Below are positions 52,501 to 63,368 of a stretch of 64,000 bases of DNA, piece after piece. The notes under the pieces were generated by a model. That model searched no databases. It worked only from the letters and a program-made list of their open reading frames with translations, and had not been told where the DNA came from. Source of the DNA: Aquila chrysaetos chrysaetos (Eukaryota; Chordata; Aves; Accipitriformes; Accipitridae). The stretch lies in NCBI RefSeq assembly GCF_900496995.4, contig NW_024470325.1, positions 653,012 through 717,011 on the forward strand. Reading direction: 5' to 3'. The position numbers and the translations under genes were made by a program. The stretch's first letter is position 1, and the number at the start of each line of letters is the position of its first letter.

Positions 52501-53764
52501 CAAACACTGGAGCAAGGACCCAGGCCAGTTGGTGAGATCTCTGTCAGTGGAGATTTTCAACATCTGTCGAGACAAGCACCTGATGTAGCCGGAGGTGTCT
52601 GAGAATGGGCTTGGCTGAGAGTCTGGCTGTGGCAAGAGCTATGGGACTTGATGTGTAATGAGTGTTGGTAGGAAACTGGTTCCCTTTGTGTTAGTAATGG
52701 CAGTAGAGCTGGGTATCCTAGAGACCTGGAGGAAGACAGGGGTGACCATGCAGCAAAGGTCCTTCCTCAGGGTTGGGCTGTATGGCCACTCACTCTCTGG
52801 CTCTTCTGTGTTCATATTATAGGCGATCCCCAACACTGACTGCATTTGCCCCTTCTCTGCCCCCACCAGCCCCACGACCCAGGGCAGCATGACAGTCCTG
52901 GCCCTGGAGCTCCTCAGCCAGCTCTTGCATCTCTCCAGCCCCCTTCCCCTGTGCCAGCTGGGTTCCTGCTGCCTGCCCTGTGATTGCAGAGTCCTCCTTT
53001 CCCTGTGAATACCTGGAATTAACACTTTTGGGTGATTCCACCTGGGCAATCTCTCACTTTGTGGAGCTCCGGCCACACCCCAGGCACACGCTGCCCATGG
53101 AGATCCCCTGGGATATCCAGGCAGCTACAGATTCCCCTCCTGGAAGATGTCTTCTGCCCTGTCACATGTGGGAAAGGACTGGGTTTGTACCTCAGTGACC
53201 ACTCATCATCTCCACTGTCACCAGGCACCAACAGGTGAGTCCTAAATCCACCCCTCTAGCAGGTCACAAGGTGACAATGAGCTTTTTGCCCTTGAAACCA
53301 CGCATCAATAGGCCTTTTGGAGGTGCAGTATCTCGGGCCTGTTCCTGACATGAGATTTGGAAAAACAGCCCTACCATCAGGCAGTGCACAGGGAAGATCC
53401 CTTTTTATTACAGAGATGCTATGAAGGAGTCAGCTTGGACGAAGTGTTACAAAGACACGTTTCTATATGGTCCTCCAGGTGAGACAGAGGAGGTTCCTGC
53501 TTCACATGAAGCATGGGAAGTCCAAGTATTGGTCTACGAACATGAAACCCCAAATAGCAATAACAACAACGATAATAAATCAAAGCATGGGCCTAGTATG
53601 GGAATCACTTGTGGAAAAAGACTGGAAGTTTACCGGTATTGAAAAATGTCCATGAAATCACTTTTCTCAGAACATCTTTGAGCTCTTTGTTTCTCATGCT
53701 GTAGATGAAGGGCTTCACTGCTGGAGGCACCACTGACTACAGAACTGCCACCACCAGGTCCAGG
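49535..53764. repeat. Segmental duplication, copy B (left part)
   Basis: Matches 29657-33902 in the same orientation, with scattered substitutions and small indels. It contains the second copies of the CR1 pieces (49953-50146, 52318-52600), the LTR relic (50166-50540) and the LTR end (52130-52290). It ends inside the OR gene at the provirus target site CCAGG. Nothing else coding is seen in this stretch. Confidence 0.9.
53640..53764 (-). pseudogene. OR14-like receptor copy B, C-terminal piece
   Basis: Encodes the helix 7 and tail region of the same receptor as at 33743. On the minus strand a Tyr codon of copy A is a TAG here (complement of 53737-53739), so this copy carries a nonsense codon in addition to the provirus insertion. 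It is separated from the rest of the gene (63369-64000) by 9.6 kb of provirus. Confidence 0.85.
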
Positions 53765-54530
53765 TGTAAGAGTCGGTCAGAAAATCAGCATTGTTTCAAC
53801 ATTGTCATCAGGAACATGAACAGTACATTACCTGACAACGGCCTGTTTGGAGCGCAGCGGCCAATCCCAAGGACAGAATGTGCGGTACAAGGCTCCTGGA
53901 AGGTACCTGGCTAGAGCCGTTAGAGGTAACCGCATAGCTACTGTCAAAAAGGATGGATTGCAACCGTTGCCATAACATCGATGAAGAAATCATGAACTCT
54001 AGACGAACTTTGCTTCATTATAATACCAAAACACACCTCCTGGTCGAAGGCTACCCACCTCCAAGACTTACCACGCCTCAGACACTGACCCTGCGCCTGC
54101 GTGATAGTCTCGCTCGAGAAGGGCGGAGATATGATAATTGTATTCTGAGAAGGGCGGAGACTCCTGAGGCAGAGGTGGAGCAAGGTGTGTTACTAAGCAT
54201 AAAAGATGACTTCTGAACAATGGGAATTTGAAACTTCCCCACCAAGGACCACAACGATCGACGACGCAGCATTAGCTGGACCCGGGACCGTTAGGACGTC
54301 TTGAGATCAGCGGTGGTAGCTATAACCTCTTTTTCTCCTCTCTCTAAACTTAACTTTACTTTTCTCCTTTCTTTCACCCATCTCTAACTATCGCGTGCCT
54401 CTTCACAGGCAATACAATAAAGTTTTACTGTGTGATTACTGCTCTCCCCTTTGGTGTTGGTCACCTTCATTTTGCACTTTTGAGATCGTAGCAAATGAAC
54501 CATCACGAGTCCACCGAGTGGACCGTGACA
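53765..54530 (+). mobile_element. 5' LTR of the provirus
   Basis: 766 bp from TGTAAGAGTCGG to CCGTGACA, with AATAAA at 54416-54421. Near the 3' end is a perfect 6-bp inverted repeat with a 3-bp loop (GTCCAC-CGA-GTGGAC, about 54509-54523). An 87-codon frame (53953-54216, starting MDCNRCHNIDEE) is intact. Confidence 0.95.
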
Positions 54531-54536
54531 TTAAAC

Positions 54537-54554
54537 TGGCGTCACGGACAGGAT
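54537..54554 (+). promoter_or_regulatory. Primer binding site of the provirus
   Basis: TGGCGTCACGGACAGGAT, 6 bp after the LTR and identical to the minus-strand copy. The pattern suggests a serine tRNA, but the assignment is open. Confidence 0.55.
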
Positions 54555-54997
54555 CCTGACAGACAGAGGGGTGCAGGTTTTGTGTGTTTTGTAACAGGGG
54601 AAGAACGTTTTGTTCCAGCCGCACCTGGCCCTACACCTGAACGGGTGAGAGGTGTCCAGAAAGCAAGGGGGGCGAGTCGGGATTCCCGCACACAGCACAC
54701 ACCTCAGTGTATATCACCCCAAACTTGAATTGAGGGATCTGTCTATCAGGATCAAGTGAAGGACCTCTTAGTGCAAAAAGGAGAACTGTCCTCATTAGAT
54801 GAGGTTGACTACTCGGGGAAGTTGAAGGGACAAGCAGAGACAGTCTGCACTTGTGAGCAACTAATTTTTGACTCCCCGAAGTGAGATTTTGGTCCCTTCA
54901 GCCACTCAGGGAAGAGGAGGGCGACGCAGCAGTTGTTGCGTGTGTGGTGTAACTAAGTTTGACCTCCCCGAAGTGAGTTTGGCCCTTTGCAACAAAA
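54555..54997 (+). other. Proviral leader with duplicated module
   Basis: Contains the remnant of the leader frame (open to TGA at 54726-54728). Two copies of a module, tgactccccgaagtgag at 54869-54885 and gacctccccgaagtgag at 54961-54977, are each followed by tttgg and a pyrimidine stretch. The position suggests packaging or dimerisation structure, which is inference only. Confidence 0.45.
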
Positions 54998-56663
54998 ATG
55001 ACTGAAAAGAATGGTTATCAAAACTCTCCATCAGTAAAAAATCTTGACTCGTTTTATGCACTCTTGGCAAAGTATGGAGCTCGACCCTCCCCGCCTGGGG
55101 AAGAGTGGGCTCGAGACAATTGGGCAAATTTACAGAGTGTAACAGACCGAGTGATTTCTATACAGAATGAGGCTAGATCACGGTCAGGCAAAGGCAAAGC
55201 GATAATCTGTGCAGTTCTTGGAGCCAGCCTGGTCGCAGCAATTGAAGACCGCTATAAGCGGCGTAGCCAGGAAAAACAAATCATAGAATCCCTTGAAAAT
55301 TTGGTACAACTTTTGCAGAAAACAACCTCCAACCTGGAAGAGCAGTTAGCAGAGAAAGAAAGAGTAATTTGCTTGTACAAACAGCAAGCAGAGGAAAAGG
55401 AGGAAGAAAATGGCTGTCTAAAAGATGCCTTGAAAGAAGAACTTTCAAAGTCTGTTGAATCATTGAATGAGAGAGAAATGAAAATGGAAAAGATAGGTAT
55501 TCAGCAAATAAGTCAGGTATACCCCCAAAAGGAGCTAGAGGAAGCAAGGAAACACTTCAGGGAAAACCCCCAAGTGAGGCCTTTGATTAAAGCAGAACAT
55601 GCTTATATAAATGATGAGGATAAAGACCCACATATTACAACTAAAGAGATACCATACACTCCCACTGAATTGGCCAAAATGAAAAGAGAATATGGGCGCC
55701 TTCCCAAAGAATCCGAAACAGAGTATGTGTGGCGTGTATCTTTAACTGGAGGGGACCAAATCCAGTTAAATGAAAAGGAAGCTAGTGGTTACTGGGGCCA
55801 CGGTGTCTTTTTAACAACAGGGGATAGACGTGCCCCGTGGTCCCTAACCCAGCAGGCTGCCTATTGGGCCGGAGGGCTGAACCCCTTAGACAAGGGGGGA
55901 TCCCCTAGCAATCACAGGCACAGTTGATCAATTGCTAGAAAGTGTGCACAAAGCAGCCTGCCTGCAAATGATACATGAAAGGAAGTTAGTTCCCGGATGT
56001 GAATCCCCAATGATGTTGCCGGTGAATCCTGAAATCATGACTCCTTTGATAAGGGGACTCCCAGAATCACTCAAATCTACCGGGATTGTTCTCCAAAGGA
56101 CCATAGTGTCTTTAGACCCTGTAGAAAAGTTGGAGAGCTTTATTAAAGGCAAAAGAGATGAAATTAATGTTGGCACAGATTCACCTTTTAATCATAGCTC
56201 GGCTTCTTCCCACTCAAAACATAAAAGGATGTGGACATGGGGAGATGTAGCACAGCAATTGATAGAGTATAGCAGAAAATACGGTCCTGTGAGAACTTTG
56301 GAGGAGAAACCTAAAGGAATCCGTCAAGTAGGAGCTAAAGATCTACCCCTATCTGTTAGTAAAACTGTAACCGCTCTCACTGACTCCGCCAGTGCTGCTG
56401 ACTACTCCTACTCTAAAACTGGGGGAGGAGGAAGACAGCCCCTGACTCGACAGCAATGGTGGGCTTTGGGAATTAAAAAGGGAGTTCCCAGAGATGTGGT
56501 GGATGGTTTACCCCTTAATAAACTGAGTAAACTGATATCAAAGTGGTATGGTCCGAAACAACACCCACAGCACTTAAGGTCAAATAGAGAAATCTCTCCT
56601 GTCATGCCCACAGCCCCCCCCGCGGAGAGCACGGGCGATGGGGAAAGTCAGCAGGGAAGCTAG
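54998..56663 (+). pseudogene. Gag of the provirus, one frameshift
   Basis: The same protein as the intact copy at 20441-22105. The first 300 codons include the hydrophobic patch, coiled coil and capsid start. One extra A before a G run at about 55890 shifts the frame, and the C-terminal part continues in another frame at 55932-56663, including the PTAP late-domain motif near 56605 and the stop TAG at 56661-56663. A run of seven C's at 56615-56621 lies where the pro-pol frame is already open, a possible -1 slip site. Confidence 0.9.
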
Positions 56664-57295
56664 AACCTCCGTTCCCTGGCAGTGGGCGGGGGAACGGAGG
56701 ATGGATTTATATCCGACAGCTCACTAAAACTAACAGAGGAGATTTATTGATTACAGCTATTGTAGGTCCTAAGCGTGCACCCGTAACCTTTTTAATTGAC
56801 ACCGGTGCACAGATCTCTGCCCTGACTGAGGAAGATGCACAGAGGTGTGGGGTGATTCCCTCTAAGCGAAACGTTTGTGTCTTGAATGCTTTAGGGTCAA
56901 CAGAAGTTATGAACGTTGTTCCGGTAAAGCTGATGCTGCCGGGAGAGGAAGGCACGATCACTATTAACATGGTGGTTGGGAACATTCCGACTAACCTGTT
57001 AGGAATAGATGCCCTTAAAGGAAGGGGGTGGGAGGATTCGGAAGGATTGCTGTGGACTTTCGGGACACCGCAGCTGAACATCAGGCTACTTCAAACTGCA
57101 CCCCCTCTGCCATTTAGCAAAGTAACTAGTGTTAAACAATATCCCCTCCCCCTGGGAGCAAAGGAAGGTATCAAACCAGTCATGCAGGAGATGCGGGAAC
57201 AAGGAGTGGTGATAAATGCCCATTCTCCTTTCAACTTGCCGGTATGGCCGGTGAAAAAACCTAATGAGAAGTGGAGGCTCACAGTAGGTTTTTGA
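56664..57295 (+). pseudogene. Protease and RT N-terminal part of the provirus
   Basis: The frame, in -1 relative to gag, is open upstream of the gag stop. It carries GGWIYIRQL, then the aspartic protease motif FLIDTGAQISALTEED (about 56788-56835), then the RT start (QYPLPLGAKEGIKPVM). It stops at TGA 57293-57295, where the minus-strand sister has an Arg codon. The protease itself appears whole. Confidence 0.85.
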
Positions 57296-57828
57296 AGGCT
57301 GAATGCTAACACAGGGCCTCTGACTGCCGCAGTCCCTAATATGGCTGAACTGGTAAATAACAATTCAGGAGAAAGCTCATCCGATCATGGCAACCATAGA
57401 TGTTAAAGATATGTTTTTCATGATACCTTTGTGACCAGAAGACAGAGATCGTTTTGCTTTTACTTGGGAGGGACAACAATTTACCTTTACCCGGCTGCCT
57501 CAGGGATACAAACATTCCCCTACATTAGCTCACCGCGCTTTGGCCCAAGAACTGGAGAAAATACCAAAAGCCGACGGCATAGCTGTCTATCAGTATATTG
57601 ATGATATTCTCGTGGGTGGAGATAAAGACAAGGAGGTGGGGGCAATCCAACAGAACATAATTTTTCATTTGGAGAACTTGGGTTTGCAAATTCCCCCAGA
57701 AAAGATCCAAAAACCCTCACAAGAAGTAAAGTTTTTGGGAATTTGGTGGAAAGGGGGAATGACATGTATCCCACCAGACACCCTCACTTCCCTAGATCAG
57801 ATTAAAATGCCTGAATCAAAAAAAGGAT
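57296..57828 (+). pseudogene. RT palm region of the provirus, multiply broken
   Basis: Contains the RT text from the LNANTGPLTAAVPN segment to the active site YQYIDDILVGGD (about 57591-57626). Breaks: a small insertion near 57352, the TGA at 57432-57434 shared with the minus-strand sister, and the 7-A run at 57818-57824 that changes frame in both copies. YIDD is intact. Confidence 0.85.
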
Positions 57829-59271
57829 TTGCAGCATGCTTTAGGGTTATTGGTATTCTGGAGGAAACATATCCCAGACTTTTCTGTCATTGCCAGACCT
57901 CTTTATGGTTTCCTGAGAAAAGGGGCCAAATGGGAATGGACTGCTTCTCAGGAAGAAGCAATGCAATTGTTAATTTTTGAAGCAACAGCTCATCAGGCTC
58001 TTGGCCCTATCCACCCTACAGACCCCTTTCAGGTAGAATGGGGGTTTGCCACAACAGGATTGTCAATACACATTTGGCAACGTGGTCCTGAGGGTCCAAC
58101 CTGCCCTGTAGGATTTTACTCCCGCAGCTTTAAGGATGCTGAGAAGAGATATACTGCATGGGAGAAAGGTTTGTTTGTGGTTAGCATGGTGCTCATAGAA
58201 GTGGAGAAATTTACACGTCAGCAACCAATCGTGCTAAAAGGCCCATTCAAAGGTATAAAAGCAGTCACTAACGGGACCCCCCCTCCTAACAGGGTGGCCC
58301 AGAGAGCCTCGGTACGAAAGTGGTATGCCCAGATTGAACACTCTTGTAACCTTTTCTCAGTGACTGAAGGAGCTTTAAAAAACTTAGCTATCCAAGAAAC
58401 AGAAAGCCTGGACGGCAGCCAAGACAAACTTATCTCAGTTATTCGGGTAGCCCCTCCTTTTTCCCACGATCAGTTAGCGAATGCTTGGTTTACCGACGCT
58501 TCGGCAAAGCGAGAAGGAAAAGTGTGGAAATACCGGGCAGTAGCCCTCCACACTACTATTAATGAACAGCTAATAACAGAGGGAGAAGGGAGTGCCCAGG
58601 TAGGAGAATTAATTGCGGTATGGAGCGTTTTCAAGCATGAAGCACAAACCACTTCCCCTGTCCACATATATACTGATTCCTATGCAGTGTTTAAAGGAGG
58701 TACTGAATGGCTCCCATTCTGGGAGCAAAATGAATGGGAGGTTAACAGAATTTCAGTGTGGCAGAAGGACAAGTGGCAAGAAATCCTGAGCATTGCAAGA
58801 CAAGGGAACTTTGCAGTGGGATGGGTAGCTTCTCATCAAGTAGATGGGGGCTCGGCAGGAGAATGGAACAACAAAGCTGATGAATTAGCAAGACTAGCTC
58901 CTGTACAGAAGGACCAGATCACAGAAGATTGGGATCGTTTGCTAGAATGGTTGCATACAAAACGTAAACATACAGGAGCTAAAGATTTGTATCGTGAAGC
59001 CCTTGCCCGAGGTTGGCCTGTCACTAGGGAAATGTGTAAAACCTGCATATCAGCCTGTGAACAGTGCCGTAGACGGCTCGAAAGACACCCCTTAGAGGAT
59101 GACCCTCTGCATTTAAGAGAGGGTAAAGGCTTGTGGGATGCTTGGCAGGTAGATTATATAGGCCCCTTTAAGAAATCAGGAGGAAAATGCTTTGTGCTGG
59201 TAGGAGTGGAGATAACATCAGGGCTAGTCCAAGCTGAAGCTTTGAACAAAGCTACGGGAGAAAAAACGTGA
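57829..59271 (+). pseudogene. RT connection, RNase H and integrase N-terminus of the provirus
   Basis: An open frame of 480 codons: RT thumb/connection (GLLVFWRKHIPDFSVIARPL), RNase H (WFTDASAKREGK at about 58490, then ELIAVWS, YTDSYAV and NKADELARL, giving all four acidic positions), the integrase zinc region (CKTCISACEQC) and the first catalytic Asp (WQVDYIGPF at about 59146). It ends in TGA 59269-59271 because of a one-base change near 59267. The class is gamma-like (ERV1) by motif. Confidence 0.85.
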
Positions 59272-59783
59272 AAGCACTGCGTGAATGGTTTGGAATTTTT
59301 CCAAAACCACAAGAAATACAATCTGACAATGTCTCCCACTTCACCGCCAAAATCGTACAGGATTGGGCTCAAAGCGAAGGGATTAAATGGGTCTTCCACA
59401 CTCCATACTATCCACAGGCCAATGGGATTGTAGAAAGAACAAATGGTCACTTAAAACGACTTTTGAAACCACAAGAGGGAAATTGGGATGCCTGCCTATG
59501 GGAAGCTGTCAAAGGTGTAAATGACAGATGGGGGGTAAATGGATGCCCCAAAATTACTGCCTTTTGCCCGAAGGCTCCCTCTCTAGTTCCCTCATTAGAG
59601 GGACCAGATGATTCTAAGAATCCAGCACATTTCCCTGGACAACCTGTCCTGGTAGAACTTCCCACCGTAGGAAGTGTGCCACTGGTATTAAAAACCCCAC
59701 TGAATGTATACTCATGGGTAGCATCTGATGCCCTAGGGAAGGAGCATCGGATAAATACTCGCTGGATAATTCCATCATTTTAA
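59268..59783 (+). pseudogene. Integrase core and C-terminal domain of the provirus
   Basis: Continues the integrase after the frame change: second catalytic Asp (IQSDNVSHF), catalytic Glu (GIVERTNGHLK), then a C-terminal domain ending RWIIPSF at TAA. The DDE residues are all present when this frame and the preceding one are considered together. It ends 95 bp before the env ATG. Confidence 0.85.
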
Positions 59784-59878
59784 TTTTCTGTATAGTATTA
59801 ATCTCTTTTGCCTCAGAGAGGCAAGTTTTGGTTTTTTTTACAGAAGAACTCCGAGGGATGCCAAGAACAGCATGAATT
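59784..59878 (+). other. Pol-env gap
   Basis: A pyrimidine-rich stretch ending tttttttacag at about 59842 makes a good splice acceptor for a subgenomic env transcript. Confidence 0.45.
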
Positions 59879-62419
59879 ATGAATCACTTAATTGGATTGG
59901 TAGTACTTTTTTGTATCTCACCACTAATCTGTAGCCAAAAGAATACAGAATGGCCATGGTCCCAAGCTATTGTCCAGCATACTTGGAGTATGGGACAGTA
60001 TCCCAAAGACCGTCTCCCAAACTTAGCCACTGTAGTAATGCATGATTCTGAAGTATACCACCCACTTGAGTGAGGGGAATGGGACAAAAAAGGCTGGGTC
60101 TGTGTCTTGACTGGAACGATTGGAGAAAAAATCCAAGTGGGATGCAGAAAGGTGGAAGGATCTCTTCATGAGAAAGCCTCTTCAACTACCATCTCTGGAA
60201 ATCATTTGGACCCTAGTTCCAACATCACTGCGAAACTCTGTCCTACTCTAGAATGGGGATGTAACAAACAGGATTCTCTCATTACGTGTTGCCGTCAAAA
60301 GAATGTCGGTAACTACCCCCTAGACCCAAGTACCAATAATGTTGAAATCACCGAATCCTGTCTTAAGGAACAAGGAGATTGTTGGTATAATTTCACTTTG
60401 ACCAAGCCAGTTTATGTAGTGTGCAATTGGCGATCTAATCCACCGACCGGAGAACTATCAGGCTTAACATTTAAATTCAAAATGAATGTTGTAACTAGGA
60501 CGCTTGTTGCAGTAGTCACACACGATGGCATAGATACCCTCTTTACGCTAACTGACAAAGATGAAGTTATACCCTCTTTTACAGTGGTACAAGGAAATAA
60601 CATCACAATAAGATGCAGACTGATCACTGAATCTCACATTGAATCCACAAACAGTTATGGAATTGGACCTCATGGCCCTATTTTGTTGTGTAAAAATCAA
60701 AACCTAGAGTGTTGGTTAAACTTGACTGCTGTACAATACTCTTATAAAGTTATGTGTGGTAAAAATAACACTAAATACTGGGGAGGATTTAAAATAGACC
60801 TTGTAATACCCGCTACCCCACCAATTGTTGTGCTCAGTCCAAAAATCTTTGAAATTGGACCGTATGTGATCAGAAATACGGGCCTACAACAAATGTTGTT
60901 TAACCCAGCGTGGTCTCTCAAACGAGTTGAATTGTCGATGCAGAACAATGTTTCAGACATTCAGCCAGCTTGCTCACCTTTCCTAAAGACTTCTTACGAG
61001 GGATGGACAACCTGGCTGCAAAAACGAACTCTTCTCATGAGAAGAACACAGAGAGACCTAACCGGTGTTTTGGGAACAGGATTGGGAGTTTTAAATAGCA
61101 TCGATTCGGAAGTAATAATGAACAAGTTGGCTACCTCAATTAGTGATTTGGCTAAATTACAACAGCCTTTGCGGTCTTCTTTATTGGCTTTGGGGACTAA
61201 CCAGTGGCTGTTGTCAAATATATTACCAAAATGGGAAAAGGTAAATGTAAGGGACCACGAATTGATTACTGATGCACTTGGGGTGATCCAAAATAACGTC
61301 TCTTTGGCTCTCAGTTGTATCCAGGCTCAAATATGGATGCAGTCGGTAGCCGCCTCAATTATAAGAGAAGGTGAAGAAGGCACTCTCTCCACTGAAATTC
61401 GGAAAATAATTTGGGACAGTGCCACTGATTTTGAGAAGGAACTCCAATCCTGGTGGGACCTGGTAAACTTTACTTATGATCCCGTTACAAACATAGCTAC
61501 AACTTTTGTGCTTACTATATATAATGCTACCATATACCCAATTTATCCCGTTATTGCATTAGGGTTGAACCACCACGGAACTATACCCTATCCCTTTGAG
61601 CATAGAGTATGGGCCCGAAAGGTGAATGAAAAATGGCAAACTGTTAATTTGGAATCTTGTATTGTACGAGAACAACAAGGATTTGTTTGTGAAGGCAATG
61701 CAATTGAGGCACAAGATATTTGTTTAGATACTGAACAAAATAGTTGCCACTTTGAGATTCATCCTAATGAAAACCCTGAAACAGTACTCATATATATCGG
61801 CAAAGGCTGTGTATGTTTGAGGACTGTTTGTGATTTTCTATCTGTAGATAAGGTAGTTGTGGAGACTAAAAATCATTCAAATTTTTGTGTTTGTAATTTT
61901 ACTAAGATTGTCGGATGTGACTTTTCCTATTCGGCCCCGGTCACATCTCACCAACTTTTGCAATCTAACTATATGTTGATTCATGAATTGCTGCCTATAC
62001 CCATTGGAATGAATCTCACTTTGGTAAAACAGTTATTACAACACAAGGATTTGGTTGAGATTTTGGAAAAAATTAGGGAAAACGGACAGAAAACCCTAAT
62101 AACTGTTCATCACAATGTGAAAGAAATACACCGAGTTTTAGAAAGAGTGCAAAAGGATGCAGAACATAGATGGTGGGACACACTTTTCGGATGGTCGCCT
62201 ACTGCTACAGGCATCCTGAACAAGTTGTGTCACCCCATCGTGGTTCTCTTGATATTGGTTTTGATCAGTTTGGTTTTGTCAGCGGTATTGTATGTCATAG
62301 CCTGGAGAATGATGAATCGGTTAACGCGTTTGATGTCTGTATTGAACACATATAATATGCTTGATGTTCCATCCAATGCGGATATTCCCAAATCAATTGA
62401 TGTTTTGAAACCTCATTGA
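59879..62419 (+). pseudogene. Env of the provirus, one premature stop
   Basis: The start MNHLIGLVVLFCISPLICS is a clear signal peptide. One TGA at codon 65 (60071-60073) interrupts an otherwise continuous frame of 846 codons. The surface part has many Cys residues and N-glycosylation sequons. A basic site RRTQR at codons 388-392 precedes a fusion-peptide-like stretch (LTGVLGTGLGVLN). From there to the membrane anchor (PIVVLLILVLISLVLSAVLY, about codons 786-806) is nearly 400 residues, with cysteine clusters (KGCVCLRTVC, NFCVCNFTKIVGC). The cytoplasmic tail is about 36 residues. I see no CX6CC motif or immunosuppressive-domain pattern of gamma-type Env. The length resembles spuma- or epsilonretroviral TM more than gammaretroviral. 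Confidence 0.85.
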
Positions 62420-62607
62420 TTTTTTTTTTTTTTTTATATATAAACAATTTTGATTGTAATTGTTACAAATTGTAGTTGCCTTTCTATCTTCTCTCCTTTT
62501 CTCTCTCTCTCTCTGTCTTTTTCTTTTCCTTTTCTTCTTCCTCTTCTTTATCATGCTACCACCAAGTGGTCCTGACGTCCTGACGACCATGTTGAGCCAC
62601 AGGGTGG
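62420..62607 (+). other. Pyrimidine-rich region before the 3' LTR
   Basis: Begins with a run of 17 T's and continues as CT-rich sequence to about 62555. The bases just before the LTR (gttgagccacagggtgg) hold only a weak purine run, so no standard polypurine tract is seen. Confidence 0.6.
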
Positions 62608-63368
62608 TGTAAGAGTCGGTCAGAAAATCAGCATTGTCTCAACATTGTCATCAGGAACATGAACAGTACATTACCTGACAACGGCCTGTTTGGAGCGCAG
62701 CGGCCAATCCCAAGGACGGAATGTGCGGTACAAGGCTCCTGGAAGGTCCCTGGCTAGAGCCGCTAGAGATAACCGCATAGCTACTGTCAAAAAGGATGGA
62801 TTGCAACCGTTGCCATAACATCGATGAAGAAATCATGAACTCTAGACGAACTTTGCTTCATTATAATACCAAAACACACCTCCTGGTCGAAGGCTACCCG
62901 CCTCCAAGACTTACCACGCCTCAGACACTGACCCTGCGCCTGCGTGATAGTCTCGCTCGAGAAGGGCGGAGATATGATAATTGTATTCTGAGAAGGGCGG
63001 AGACTCCTGAGGCAGAGGTGGAGCAAGGTGTGTTACTAAGCATAAAAGATGACTTCTGAACAACGGGAATTTGAAACTTCCCCACCAAGGACCACGACGA
63101 TCGACGACGCAGCATTAGCTGGACCCAGGACCGTTAGGACATCTTGAGATCAGCGGTGGTAGCTATAACCTCTCTTTCTCCTCTCTCTAAACATTACTTT
63201 TCTCCTTTCTCTCACCCATCTCTAACTATCGCGTGGCTCTTCACAGGCAATACAATAAAGTTTTACTGTGTGATTACTGCTCTCCCCTTTGGTGTTGGTC
63301 ACCTTCATTTTGCACTTTTGAGATCGTAGCAAACGAACCATCACGAGTCCACCGAGTGGACCGTGACA
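62608..63368 (+). mobile_element. 3' LTR of the provirus
   Basis: 761 bp, TGTAAGAG…GTGACA. It differs from the 5' LTR by about 14 substitutions and a 5-bp deletion near 63190. The internal 87-codon frame is intact (62796-63059). Confidence 0.95.

Larger units (their letters stand above)
53765..63368 (+). mobile_element. Near-complete provirus with gag, pol and env
   Basis: The order is LTR (53765-54530), primer site, leader, gag, pro-pol, env, LTR (62608-63368), flanked by the target duplication CCAGG (53760-53764 and 63369-63373). The paralogous site at 33898-33902 is empty. By eye the LTRs differ by about 14 substitutions and one 5-bp indel over about 760 bp, roughly 2 percent. With a bird neutral rate near 2e-9 per site per year that suggests an age of a few million years (inference). 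Several frameshifts and stops make it non-productive as it stands. Confidence 0.95.

Noticed and set aside
59879-60106. Taking env to start at a later ATG (60124 or nearby) as a separate short gene
   Set aside because: The upstream frame has a proper signal peptide in the same register; one stop codon separates them, so it is one damaged env.
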